Shown here: one piece after another, positions 1 to 7,514 of the stretch | Layout of the letters: every line of letters begins with the position of its first letter | Numbering within the stretch: the stretch's first letter is position 1 | From: Verrucomicrobiales bacterium | Lineage (GTDB): Bacteria; Verrucomicrobiota; Verrucomicrobiia; Verrucomicrobiales; DEV007 | NCBI GenBank assembly: GCA_029213265.1 | Contig: JARGNG010000008.1 | Location: forward strand, 1 to 64,000 | Reading direction: 5' to 3' | DNA: 64,000 nucleotides | Program-made: the position numbers and the translations under genes | The notes under the pieces: generated by a model | The model's database searches: none | What the model was told of the DNA's origin: nothing | The model's input: only the letters and a program-made list of their open reading frames with translations

Positions 1-494
1 ACGAACCCTACCAGACTAACATTCCCGGTGGGCCAGTTCGGGTGACTCGACCAATTCCCGCTACGCAGCTTTCGATCGACTTCGATCCGCAGGCATTGCC
101 GGCTGTATTCGTCGATCAAGGTCAGCATCTTTAGGGGCGCTCCGTTCTCCGTGCGATCATGCACAAAGTCCCAACTCCACACCTCGTTGAGTTTCCCCGC
201 ACGGATCGGACAGGCAGTTGAAATTCCTTGCCTGCGACGGCGGGGGCCTTTGCCCTTTACCCCGAGCCCTTCCAGGCGCCGGATGCGCTGCACGAATTTC
301 CGACTCGCTTTCCAGCCTTCTCGCTCCAACAACGCTCTGATTCGACGGTATCGTAGCGCGGATACTTCCGGCTCAGCCATACGATTCGATGCACCAGCTT
401 TCTGGTTTTTTCACTCGCGCCTCGCGGACGGTATTGGCAACTGGAACGCGAAAGTCCAAGATAGCGACATGCCTGGCGCCCGTCCCCTGCTATG
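1..494 (-). pseudogene. IS3-family transposase OrfB remnant, frameshifted
   Basis: Read on the minus strand this is the N-terminal half of an IS3/IS150-type OrfB. From about 485 downward it reads RQACRYLGLSRSS and then KLVHRIVWLSRKYPRY. The reading then jumps frame near 350-355, where TACGATAC appears in place of the expected TACGGATAC, a one-base loss. It continues in the next frame as YRRIRALLEREGWKASRKFV and on to VWSWDFVHDRTENGAP, which carries the first Asp of the DDE integrase core, then LTLIDEYSRQCL. After VDRKL (about position 65) the usual rve sequence is no longer recognisable, although the frame stays open to position 1. No start codon or OrfA lies upstream; a stop closes the frame near 498. 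A non-functional insertion-sequence fragment; whether more lies beyond the window edge cannot be seen. Confidence 0.85.
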
Positions 495-629
495 AGTCAC
501 CCCGCAGGAATTACCCTGATGACTTTTACCTTTCAAATTATTTACCGTAAGGATACCCTTGCAATTAGCAGGTCACCCAAAGTGGCCACTTCTCATTGAA
601 ATCCCCTGACGAAAAATACCCTCTAACCC

Positions 630-884
630 ATGAAAAAACTCAAACAAATCGTCTGTATCACAGCTGCGATCGCACTCAGCTTCACTGTCATCTCCTGCAC
701 TCCGGGTGAGCGTGGAGCTGTCGCAGGCGGAGCTTCCGGAGCCGCCCTCGGCGCAGTAATAGCAGGAAGTGGGCACCGCGCCACCGGCGCCTTAATTGGA
801 GGAGCCGTTGGTGCTGTGGCCGGTTCAGAGATGTCTAAAAATCGGGCTTATCGAAACCGCCACCATCATCGCCACATTTATTAA
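630..884 (+). CDS. Small glycine-zipper outer-membrane-type lipoprotein
   Basis: The 84-residue product starts with a lipoprotein signal peptide: a Lys-rich n-region, a hydrophobic core, and a lipobox-like VISC at residues 20-23. The mature part is a glycine zipper (repeated GG-x-GAA and GALIGGAVGAVAG, residues 30-67) of the kind seen in YMGG/SlyB/OsmB-type membrane proteins. A short basic, His-rich tail follows (RNRHHHRHIY). A paralogue at 26208..26534 shares the SCTPGERGA start of the mature chain and the AVxGSExSKNRA segment. The function of such proteins is generally unknown; envelope stress or stability roles are inferred. It is monocistronic and followed by a strong terminator. I see no Shine-Dalgarno ahead of the ATG. 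Confidence 0.8.
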   Translation: MKKLKQIVCITAAIALSFTVISCTPGERGAVAGGASGAALGAVIAGSGHRATGALIGGAVGAVAGSEMSKNRAYRNRHHHRHIY

Positions 885-935
885 TCTTAGTCTCAATCGA
901 TTGTTTTCCGTTCACCAGTTAACGGAACAGGCAGA

Positions 936-961
936 CAGGGAGCTTCGGCTCCCTGTTTTTT
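936..961 (+). terminator. Rho-independent terminator of the glycine-zipper gene
   Basis: CAGGGAGC and GCTCCCTG form a perfect 8-bp stem around a TTCG tetraloop, followed directly by a run of six T. It sits about 50 bases after the stop codon of the upstream gene. Confidence 0.9.
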
Positions 962-1030
962 GAGAGATCACCTCCCCGGAAAGAGTGCCTGCAGATGCCA
1001 ATCACTCAATATCCAGACTCGTCCACCTGT

Positions 1031-2356
1031 CTATCCGTTCCCCTCCAACTCCGGAGAAAGGAGGTTCTCCCCGGATTCTTTCAACTCTTTCTCGATTTGA
1101 TCATCGATCGAAGTGTCGACGGAAATGTCTTCGATATTCTCGATAGTGATCGACTTGGGTAAGGATTCGGGCCGGGAACGGGGAGGAGCTTCTTCACTTC
1201 GATCGCGAATGTGAACACGATAAATCGGCTCGGGCATTTCGATTCCGGCTTGATCAAAGGCCTCTTTCACCCTTCGGATCGCTTCACTTTTCGTTTTTAG
1301 TAAATCGGACTCCGTCTGATCCAGCCATGCAAAAAACTTCATGGCTACTGAACTGTGCCCAAGAGAATCGATTACCGCAACCGGCTTCGGGTCGGCCAGG
1401 ATCCCCGGGTTCGAAGCAAGGACATCGAGAGCGATCTTCTTCGCTTCCGTGAGATCAAATTCGGTAGAGACACCGACCGAGAAATCAAATCGACGCTTGG
1501 GATTGCGCGAATAATTCAAGAGGACGGAATTCATCACGATTGCGTTGGGAATCCGCAGGTGATTCCCATCAAGAGTCACGAGAACCGTATCGCGGGAAGT
1601 CAGCCTCGCTACTTTTCCAACCTGGCCGTCGATCTCCACGGCATCTCCAATTTCAAACGGATTGCGCGTGCTGAGGAGAACACCTGCAAGGTAGTTTTCG
1701 ACAATGCTTTTGAAGGCAAAGCCGAGCGCCAATCCCGCGAGTCCGGCCGCACCGATGACCGCCCCGACGATCGCCGTGGCATCGAGCAACTCCAGGACAA
1801 CGAGGACCCCGATCACAATGATGACGAACCGCACCGCCCGCAGGGCGAGCTGTTTCCCCAGGGAAGACAGGGGAATCCGGCCAATCCAGCCGGAATGCTG
1901 TCCTACCTGCTTTGTCAGAAATCCGGTCAGTAGCAGAATGATGAATGAAGCTCCAATCAAAGGCAGCTTCACAACGAAGGCGCGCCACATCTCGCGAAGT
2001 TTTTCCAGAGCGGGTGCGAACTGGCTTGTAATCTCCACCCTCTCGGTCATGCGGTCCAATGTCAGGACCACTCCGTCGGTTCGATCAGCAAGGGAAACGG
2101 CGTCCCTGCGGATCGATGATTTGGAAACCTCGCCCGTCAGGGTGACGACGCCTGATTGTACGGAGATACCGATTCCTTCGAATCCACCCACCGCATCGAA
2201 AATCTCTTGAATGCGTTTCTGAATCGCCTTGTCCGCTGTCGGAGCGACCACTTCAATCGGCTCTGCCTTCCCTGCCGAAGTGCCCTGTGCCAACGCCTGA
2301 CAAAACCACAACTCCGCAGCAAGACAGGCAAGCAGAGCGAATGCGATCCGGATCAT
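1031..2356 (-). CDS. MscS-family mechanosensitive channel with N-terminal BON domain
   Basis: The 441-residue protein has a Sec signal peptide (residues 1-23, ending ALAQG) and a BON domain at about 40-105 (GIGISVQSGVVTLTGEV), which is predicted to be periplasmic and is often linked to membrane or lipid binding. Hydrophobic helices follow at about 128-150, 172-190 and 192-230; the last is the pore-lining MscS TM3 region with its Gly/Ala pattern (GAAGLAGLALGF). The soluble MscS beta/alpha vestibule comes next, and the acidic tail is low in complexity. MscS proteins open under membrane tension to release solutes after osmotic downshock. The start codon overlaps the stop of the upstream Aas-like gene (ATGA), so the two are co-transcribed and probably translationally coupled. 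Confidence 0.9.
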   Translation of the reverse strand: MIRIAFALLACLAAELWFCQALAQGTSAGKAEPIEVVAPTADKAIQKRIQEIFDAVGGFEGIGISVQSGVVTLTGEVSKSSIRRDAVSLADRTDGVVLTLDRMTERVEITSQFAPALEKLREMWRAFVVKLPLIGASFIILLLTGFLTKQVGQHSGWIGRIPLSSLGKQLALRAVRFVIIVIGVLVVLELLDATAIVGAVIGAAGLAGLALGFAFKSIVENYLAGVLLSTRNPFEIGDAVEIDGQVGKVARLTSRDTVLVTLDGNHLRIPNAIVMNSVLLNYSRNPKRRFDFSVGVSTEFDLTEAKKIALDVLASNPGILADPKPVAVIDSLGHSSVAMKFFAWLDQTESDLLKTKSEAIRRVKEAFDQAGIEMPEPIYRVHIRDRSEEAPPRSRPESLPKSITIENIEDISVDTSIDDQIEKELKESGENLLSPELEGNG

Positions 2357-4494
2357 GTGGTTGCCAACTGCTCACACCCCTTGATGTCGAGCTTTCCGGA
2401 GGCAAGGATCGGAATTTCATCGACATCGACCAGTTTCTTCGGAATCCAGAGAGCGGGAACCCCTTCCCCCGTCAGCTTGACCCGGAGCTCATGCATATCG
2501 ACATCGGGATCAGAGCTCAGCAAAATCAACGCTTCGCCCTTCGCTTCATCGGGGACGCCGACGATGGCAATTTTTCGCTCATCATCACCCAGACCAAGCG
2601 CCTTGTTGATGTGGTCCTCGACCGTCTCGTGCGGAACCATTTCCCCCCCAATCTTGGAGAAACGGGAGAGTCGACCTTCGATGTAGAGAAAGCCATCCTC
2701 ATCGACCCGGCCGATATCGCCGGTCATAAACCACCCATTCTGCATCACTTCGGCCGTCTTTTCGGGCTGATTCAGATAGCCTTCAAAAATGTTCGCTCCG
2801 CGAAGCCAGATCATACCGGAGGAATGAATCGGCAACGGCTCCTGGGTATCCGGATCGGTAATCCGAACGGCCATACCGGGGATAAAAAGTCCCACCGAAC
2901 CAAAGCGACGATTGGGTAGGGACGGGTGTTTCTCATCTCCCGCCTCCGGATCCGGAACGTTGAAATTGGTGACCGGTGAGGTCTCGGTGAGGCCATAACC
3001 CTCCAGAACCGGATGACCGAAACGTTCCTCGAAACTTTCCGCCACCTTCTTCGGAAGCTTCTCGGCACCGGTCACAACCATCTTGAGACTTTGCAATTGC
3101 TCCTTCTTCGCACGCCGCAAATATCCACGCAGGAAGGTCGGGGTCGCGAGAAGCAGGCTGATGGAATACTTTTCGATCAGTTCGGCCAGCTTGGGAACTT
3201 CGAGGGGGCTCGGATAGGTCACGACACTGATTCCCTCAATGAGTGGATACCACATCGTTACGGTACAGCCCAGACTGTGGAACAGTGGAAGGCAACCGAG
3301 CACTTTGTCGGTCGACTTGAGATCGATCCGGGAACCGAACTGGTTCACATTCGCGAGAAGGTTGCGGTGGGAGAGCACGACTCCCTTGGGGTCACCGGAG
3401 CTTCCGCTGGTGAAAAGGAGAACCGCTTCTTCGTGTCCACCTTTCTTCGAAATGCCGAGCAGGGAAGCCAGCATTCCAGTGGAGCAAATTTTCGAAATGC
3501 CGAGCCAGAGAATGATCTTCGACTTCAAAGTGGGAAGCACCCGGTCCAGCAGGATGAGATCCCGGGTCGGCGGCCAGGAAAACGAACTCATCTTTCGTAT
3601 GAACTTGTCCGCGGTGATGAATTTATCCATATCCGCCTGACGGATGCAGGACTCGACTGCCTTGTCTCCCGCGGTGAAGTTGAGATTCACCGGCACCTTT
3701 CCTGCAAGGAGAACAGCCACATTCGCTACGATCCCCCCTTTGCCCGGAGGAAGAATGATCCCGACCCGCTTCTTCGAAGTTTCCTTTTTCAGCAACTTCG
3801 AAAGAGCAATCGAAGCAGCGAGCATTTTATCGAAGCGCAAATCACTGCCGTCGATTCCATCGGTGAACTGAGCGGAGGTCCCGTTCCTCTTTAATCCGCG
3901 CAGAATTTCGTAGGCAAGGTTGCCATTCAGGATAGGACGAGCGTTATACGCCTTCTCGGAAGCAATCAGGAGATTCTCCGTGAAGTTGGCCAGATTGGCG
4001 GCTTCTCTCTGCAAGGGGTCACCAAAAGAAAGAACGATCCGTTCAACGTCGTGACGATTTTCGACACCGAGAGCGGTTTCCTCCGGATGATCGACGTAGA
4101 GAGGAAGGATCGGAGCGTTAGCACTCGTGAGGAATTGGAGAATGCTCGAAGGAACGACAACTCCCTGCGCCGCCCGAACATGAGTCACCCCCGGGATGAA
4201 AATAACGACGCTCCCTTCGGACAAGCATTGATGAAGCTCCTTTTTAAACACATCCCTCGAAGCCTCTTCCGAAGAAAACTCCAGAGCCTCAACATCGTCT
4301 TTGTCGAGATGAGCCTGCAGGAGCGGATCGTAGTCAAGACCGCGCTCGATCAGGTAGACCAACCTGCGACCGGATAGCTGCTTTTCCAGATGAAGTAAAT
4401 CCTCAAAAGAAAGCCGGTTGGCAATCACGAGGATTCCGCCGTCAGGAATCTTTTCCACACCGTGGAGTTCAAGTTTGTCGTGGTTCTTGGCCAT
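2353..4494 (-). CDS. aas: Aas-like acyl-ACP synthetase with degenerate acyltransferase domain
   Basis: The 713 residues align in order with E. coli Aas: a PlsC-like acyltransferase domain (1-195), then an AMP-forming acyl-activating domain. The adenylate P-loop lies at 361-370 (FTSGSSGDPK), followed by LPLFHSLG, the VVTGAEKLP segment, EGYGLTET, and the C-terminal hinge YIEGRLSRFSKIGGE. Aas recycles lysophosphatidylethanolamine by re-acylating it with exogenous fatty acid. The synthetase half looks intact. The acyltransferase half does not: the catalytic HX4D box reads NRLSFED (Arg27 instead of His), and the FPEG box reads FIPG (99-102). The protein may therefore only activate fatty acids, or pass them on to a separate acyltransferase. 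The gene precedes the mechanosensitive channel gene with a 4-base overlap. Confidence 0.85.
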   Translation of the reverse strand: MAKNHDKLELHGVEKIPDGGILVIANRLSFEDLLHLEKQLSGRRLVYLIERGLDYDPLLQAHLDKDDVEALEFSSEEASRDVFKKELHQCLSEGSVVIFIPGVTHVRAAQGVVVPSSILQFLTSANAPILPLYVDHPEETALGVENRHDVERIVLSFGDPLQREAANLANFTENLLIASEKAYNARPILNGNLAYEILRGLKRNGTSAQFTDGIDGSDLRFDKMLAASIALSKLLKKETSKKRVGIILPPGKGGIVANVAVLLAGKVPVNLNFTAGDKAVESCIRQADMDKFITADKFIRKMSSFSWPPTRDLILLDRVLPTLKSKIILWLGISKICSTGMLASLLGISKKGGHEEAVLLFTSGSSGDPKGVVLSHRNLLANVNQFGSRIDLKSTDKVLGCLPLFHSLGCTVTMWYPLIEGISVVTYPSPLEVPKLAELIEKYSISLLLATPTFLRGYLRRAKKEQLQSLKMVVTGAEKLPKKVAESFEERFGHPVLEGYGLTETSPVTNFNVPDPEAGDEKHPSLPNRRFGSVGLFIPGMAVRITDPDTQEPLPIHSSGMIWLRGANIFEGYLNQPEKTAEVMQNGWFMTGDIGRVDEDGFLYIEGRLSRFSKIGGEMVPHETVEDHINKALGLGDDERKIAIVGVPDEAKGEALILLSSDPDVDMHELRVKLTGEGVPALWIPKKLVDVDEIPILASGKLDIKGCEQLATT

Positions 4495-4634
4495 AATTCA
4501 CAAAAGGTGAAGCAATAATCGGGGATTTCGAACATTCTAATGGCATTTGGATTGAAAAACAGTCGCGTTTTTCCTTACGGAGGGTACTTGGCAACGACGA
4601 AAGAGCCGTGTAGAACTTTTTCAAAACCATCCTC

Positions 4635-4901
4635 ATGTCTGAAGAAACATCGTCCAACAATACCGATTACTGGCGCGCCAACCTCAAGTGGGTTGGCATT
4701 CTCCTCACCGTCTGGTTCATCGTCTCCTATGGCTGCGGCATCCTTTTTGTCGAAGAGCTCAACAAAATTCGCATCGGCGGATTCAAGCTCGGCTTCTGGT
4801 TCGCCCAACAGGGAAGCATCTACGTCTTCGTTATCCTCATCGCCATCTACGTCCGGATCATGAACGGTCTCGACAAAAAATACGGAGCCAAAAAAGGCTG
4901 A
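4635..4901 (+). CDS. DUF4212 small subunit of sodium/solute symporter
   Basis: This 88-residue protein has two transmembrane helices (about 20-40 and 52-75) and the family-typical segments YWRANLKWVGILLTVW and GFKLGFWFAQQGSIYVFV. DUF4212 proteins are encoded directly ahead of VC_2705-type SSS permeases and are regarded as their small subunit. Here the symporter gene follows after 75 bases, with a hairpin in the gap. The N-terminus is hydrophilic and Ser/Asn-rich. I see no Shine-Dalgarno before the ATG. Confidence 0.92.
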   Translation: MSEETSSNNTDYWRANLKWVGILLTVWFIVSYGCGILFVEELNKIRIGGFKLGFWFAQQGSIYVFVILIAIYVRIMNGLDKKYGAKKG

Positions 4902-4951
4902 CCCAAAGGGACCCCAACTAACCTTTTACTTTCACACTTTTTACTTTTTAC

Positions 4952-4968
4952 GTCCCGCTGCGCGGGAC
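4952..4968 (+). other. GC-rich hairpin between the two symporter genes
   Basis: GTCCCGC and GCGGGAC form a perfect 7-bp stem around TGC. It is preceded by a T-rich tract with repeated CTTTTACTTT-like words and ends 8 bases before the large-subunit ATG. No T-run follows, so it is not an ordinary terminator. It could stabilise one part of the message or modulate initiation of the large subunit. Confidence 0.5.
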
Positions 4969-4976
4969 CCACCATC

Positions 4977-6758
4977 ATGGACGTACAAACCTGGACCTAT
5001 CTTCTCGTCGGGATCACCTTTGCCCTCTACATTGGTATTGCGATCTGGTCGCGCGCCGGAACGACCGGTGAATTCTATGTCGCCGGTGGCGGCGTTCCCG
5101 CTCTTGCCAATGGAATGGCAACGGCTGCTGACTGGATGTCGGCCGCTTCGTTTATTTCGATGGCCGGACTTATTTCCTTCATGGGATATGACGGCTCCGT
5201 CTATCTCATGGGATGGACCGGAGGCTATGTGCTGCTCGCCCTCCTACTCGCACCCTATCTCCGGAAGTTCGGGAAATTCACCGTTCCCGATTTCGTAGGG
5301 GATCGCTACTACTCCAAGACCGCCCGCCTCGTCGCCCTGATCTGCGCGATCTTTATCTCCTTCACCTACGTCTGCGGTCAGATGCGGGGAGTGGGAGTCG
5401 TGTTTTCCCGTTTCCTAAGTGTGGACATCGAGTTGGGAGTCATCATCGGAATGACGATCGTCTTTTTCTACGCTGTGCTCGGAGGTATGAAAGGCATCAC
5501 CTACACCCAGGTGGCTCAGTATTGCGTACTCATTTTCGCCTTCATGGTTCCCGCGATTTTCATCTCCCTCATGATGACCGGGAATCCGATCCCGCAACTT
5601 GGCTTCGGTGCCGAAGTAACCGGAGAGGGCGTCTTTCTGCTCGATAAACTCGACGGCCTCAGCGCGGAACTTGGCTTCAACAGCTATACCGATGGGTCGA
5701 AACCGATGATCGATATATTCTTTATCACCATGGCCCTGATGGTCGGAACGGCAGGACTGCCTCACGTCATCATTCGATTCTACACGGTGAAGAAAATGAG
5801 CGCGGCAAGGACTTCAGCGTTCTGGGCCCTGCTTTTCATCGCCATCCTTTACACAACAGCACCTGCAGTGGCCGTTTTTGCGAGAACCAACCTTCTCACC
5901 AGCATTCCCGGGAAGTCCTACGAGGAGGCGCCGGAATGGATCAAATCGTGGGAGGACGCAGGCCTGATTGCCTGGATGGACAAAAACAAGGACGGGAAAA
6001 TTCAATACGAAGCCGGAGATGCCTTCACCGGAAAGCCCGCCTTCGATGAAGAAAATCGAGGCGCCAATGGCGAGCGACTCCTCACCAATGCCGCCGCCGA
6101 GGGAGCCAACGAACTCTATGTCGACCGTGATATCATCGTTCTCGCGAATCCCGAAATTGCGCAACTGCCGAACTGGGTCGTTGCCCTTGTTGCTGCCGGT
6201 GGATTGGCGGCCGCGCTGTCGACTGCGGCCGGCTTGCTTCTCGTTATCTCCACCTCGGTGGCACACGACCTTGTGAAGAAAACCTTTGCTCCCGGAATCA
6301 ACGACAAGAAGGAGCTTCTCATCGCTCGGTGTGCCGCAGGTGTCGCTGTCGTTGTGGCTGGATACTTCGGCATCAACCCACCCGGCTTCGTTGCCCAGGT
6401 CGTTGCCTTCGCCTTCGGGCTCGCTGCTTCCTCCTTTTTCCCTGTGATTATTCTCGGGATTTTCAGCAAGCGCATGAATCGCGAAGGAGCCATCTCCGGC
6501 ATGATCCTCGGCATCGTCTTCACCGCCTCCTACATCATCTACTTCAAGTTCATCAATCCGGCTGCCAACACCAAGGAAAACTGGTGGTTCGGCATCTCCC
6601 CGGAAGGAATCGGAACCCTCGGCATGATCCTGAACTTTCTCGTCGCCTTCATCGTTTCCGCAGTCACACCCAAGCCGCCTCAGGATGTCGTCGACATGGT
6701 CGAAAGAATCCGCCTGCCGGAGTCCGAAGGAGAGGAACTCGCCGTATCGGATCACTGA
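4977..6758 (+). CDS. Sodium:solute symporter, SSS family (VC_2705/ActP-like)
   Basis: The 593-residue permease has about 13 predicted transmembrane helices. Family segments include the N-terminal FYVAGGGVPALANGMATAAD, the FISFTYVCGQMRGVGVVFSR helix and the sodium-site region LAAALSTAAGLLLVISTSVAHD. These resemble acetate/monocarboxylate permeases and the VC_2705 subfamily that pairs with DUF4212. It would import a small organic solute with sodium, but the substrate cannot be read from sequence. A hydrophilic insert at about 310-390 contains DKNKDGKIQYEA (335-346), which resembles an EF-hand-type calcium loop except that position 12 is Ala. The upstream DUF4212 gene is its expected partner. 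Confidence 0.92.
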   Translation: MDVQTWTYLLVGITFALYIGIAIWSRAGTTGEFYVAGGGVPALANGMATAADWMSAASFISMAGLISFMGYDGSVYLMGWTGGYVLLALLLAPYLRKFGKFTVPDFVGDRYYSKTARLVALICAIFISFTYVCGQMRGVGVVFSRFLSVDIELGVIIGMTIVFFYAVLGGMKGITYTQVAQYCVLIFAFMVPAIFISLMMTGNPIPQLGFGAEVTGEGVFLLDKLDGLSAELGFNSYTDGSKPMIDIFFITMALMVGTAGLPHVIIRFYTVKKMSAARTSAFWALLFIAILYTTAPAVAVFARTNLLTSIPGKSYEEAPEWIKSWEDAGLIAWMDKNKDGKIQYEAGDAFTGKPAFDEENRGANGERLLTNAAAEGANELYVDRDIIVLANPEIAQLPNWVVALVAAGGLAAALSTAAGLLLVISTSVAHDLVKKTFAPGINDKKELLIARCAAGVAVVVAGYFGINPPGFVAQVVAFAFGLAASSFFPVIILGIFSKRMNREGAISGMILGIVFTASYIIYFKFINPAANTKENWWFGISPEGIGTLGMILNFLVAFIVSAVTPKPPQDVVDMVERIRLPESEGEELAVSDH

Positions 6759-6770
6759 AGAAAGAAAGCC

Positions 6771-6804
6771 AACAGGGTTGAGTCGATGGCCTGACCCTGT
6801 TGAA
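6771..6804. repeat. Dispersed palindromic repeat, copy 1
   Basis: AACAGGG (6771-6777) and CCCTGTT (6795-6801) flank GTTGAGT...GCCTGA, and the repeat is followed by GAATA. It lies between the symporter and upp, and the same element recurs at 22515-22545. It could form a 7-bp hairpin after the symporter stop codon. Confidence 0.7.
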
Positions 6805-6836
6805 TAATATGCCAGGGCACGAACCGACTTCTGAAA

Positions 6837-7454
6837 ATGATCCACATCGTCGAACACCCCATCATCCGCGAGAGGCTCACGCAGATTCGTTCGATTGAGT
6901 CGGAGACTGCTGCGTTTCGACATGCGCTTCACGACATCGCAGCGCTGATGTGCTTTGAGGTGACAAAAGATTTGGAGACCTCGGAAATCGAAGTCGAAAC
7001 CCCACTCATAAAAACCGCCGGGCACGCGCTGACCCGTCCCGTCGTCTTCGTCCCGATTTTGCGGGCCGGAGTCGGGCTGATGAATGGCTTCACCGAAATT
7101 CTCACGGAAGCGTCAGTCGGCTATATCGGCCTTTACCGCGATGAAGAAACGCATCAGCCACACGCCTACTACTGCAAGCTGCCCGAACACATTGCTGAGT
7201 CCGACGTCATCCTGATCGATCCGATGCTCGCCACCGGGGGCAGTGCCGCCGACGCGGCGGATGAAATCAAAAAGGCGGGAGCAACGCGCATTCGCTTCGC
7301 CTGCCTCATTGCGGCTCCTGAAGGAGTCGCCGCATTCGAAAAGCGCCACCCTGACATTCCCATATTCACAGCCGCCCTCGATGAGCATTTGAACGAAAAT
7401 GCCTACATCGTTCCCGGGCTGGGAGATGCGGGTGATCGGTATTTCGGTACCTGA
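6837..7454 (+). CDS. upp: Uracil phosphoribosyltransferase
   Basis: Converts uracil and PRPP to UMP in pyrimidine salvage. The 205-residue length is normal for the family. Diagnostic segments are the N-terminal HPIIRERLTQIRS, the VFVPILRAGVGL region, the PRPP-binding loop VILIDPMLATGGSAADA (about 125-141), and the C-terminal uracil-binding IVPGLGDAGDRYFGT. It appears monocistronic; a palindromic repeat and a convergent sulfatase gene flank it. No Shine-Dalgarno is visible ahead of the ATG. Confidence 0.97.
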   Translation: MIHIVEHPIIRERLTQIRSIESETAAFRHALHDIAALMCFEVTKDLETSEIEVETPLIKTAGHALTRPVVFVPILRAGVGLMNGFTEILTEASVGYIGLYRDEETHQPHAYYCKLPEHIAESDVILIDPMLATGGSAADAADEIKKAGATRIRFACLIAAPEGVAAFEKRHPDIPIFTAALDEHLNENAYIVPGLGDAGDRYFGT

Positions 7455-7514
7455 GGGCTCTGCGAGTCACAACCGGCGAAGTTGCCGAAATCCCTCCGAA
7501 TTTTCCACAGCCTG

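Noticed and set aside
5814-7025. Long minus-strand open frame opposite the symporter and upp
   Set aside because: No family match, antisense composition, and two well-identified genes on the plus strand.
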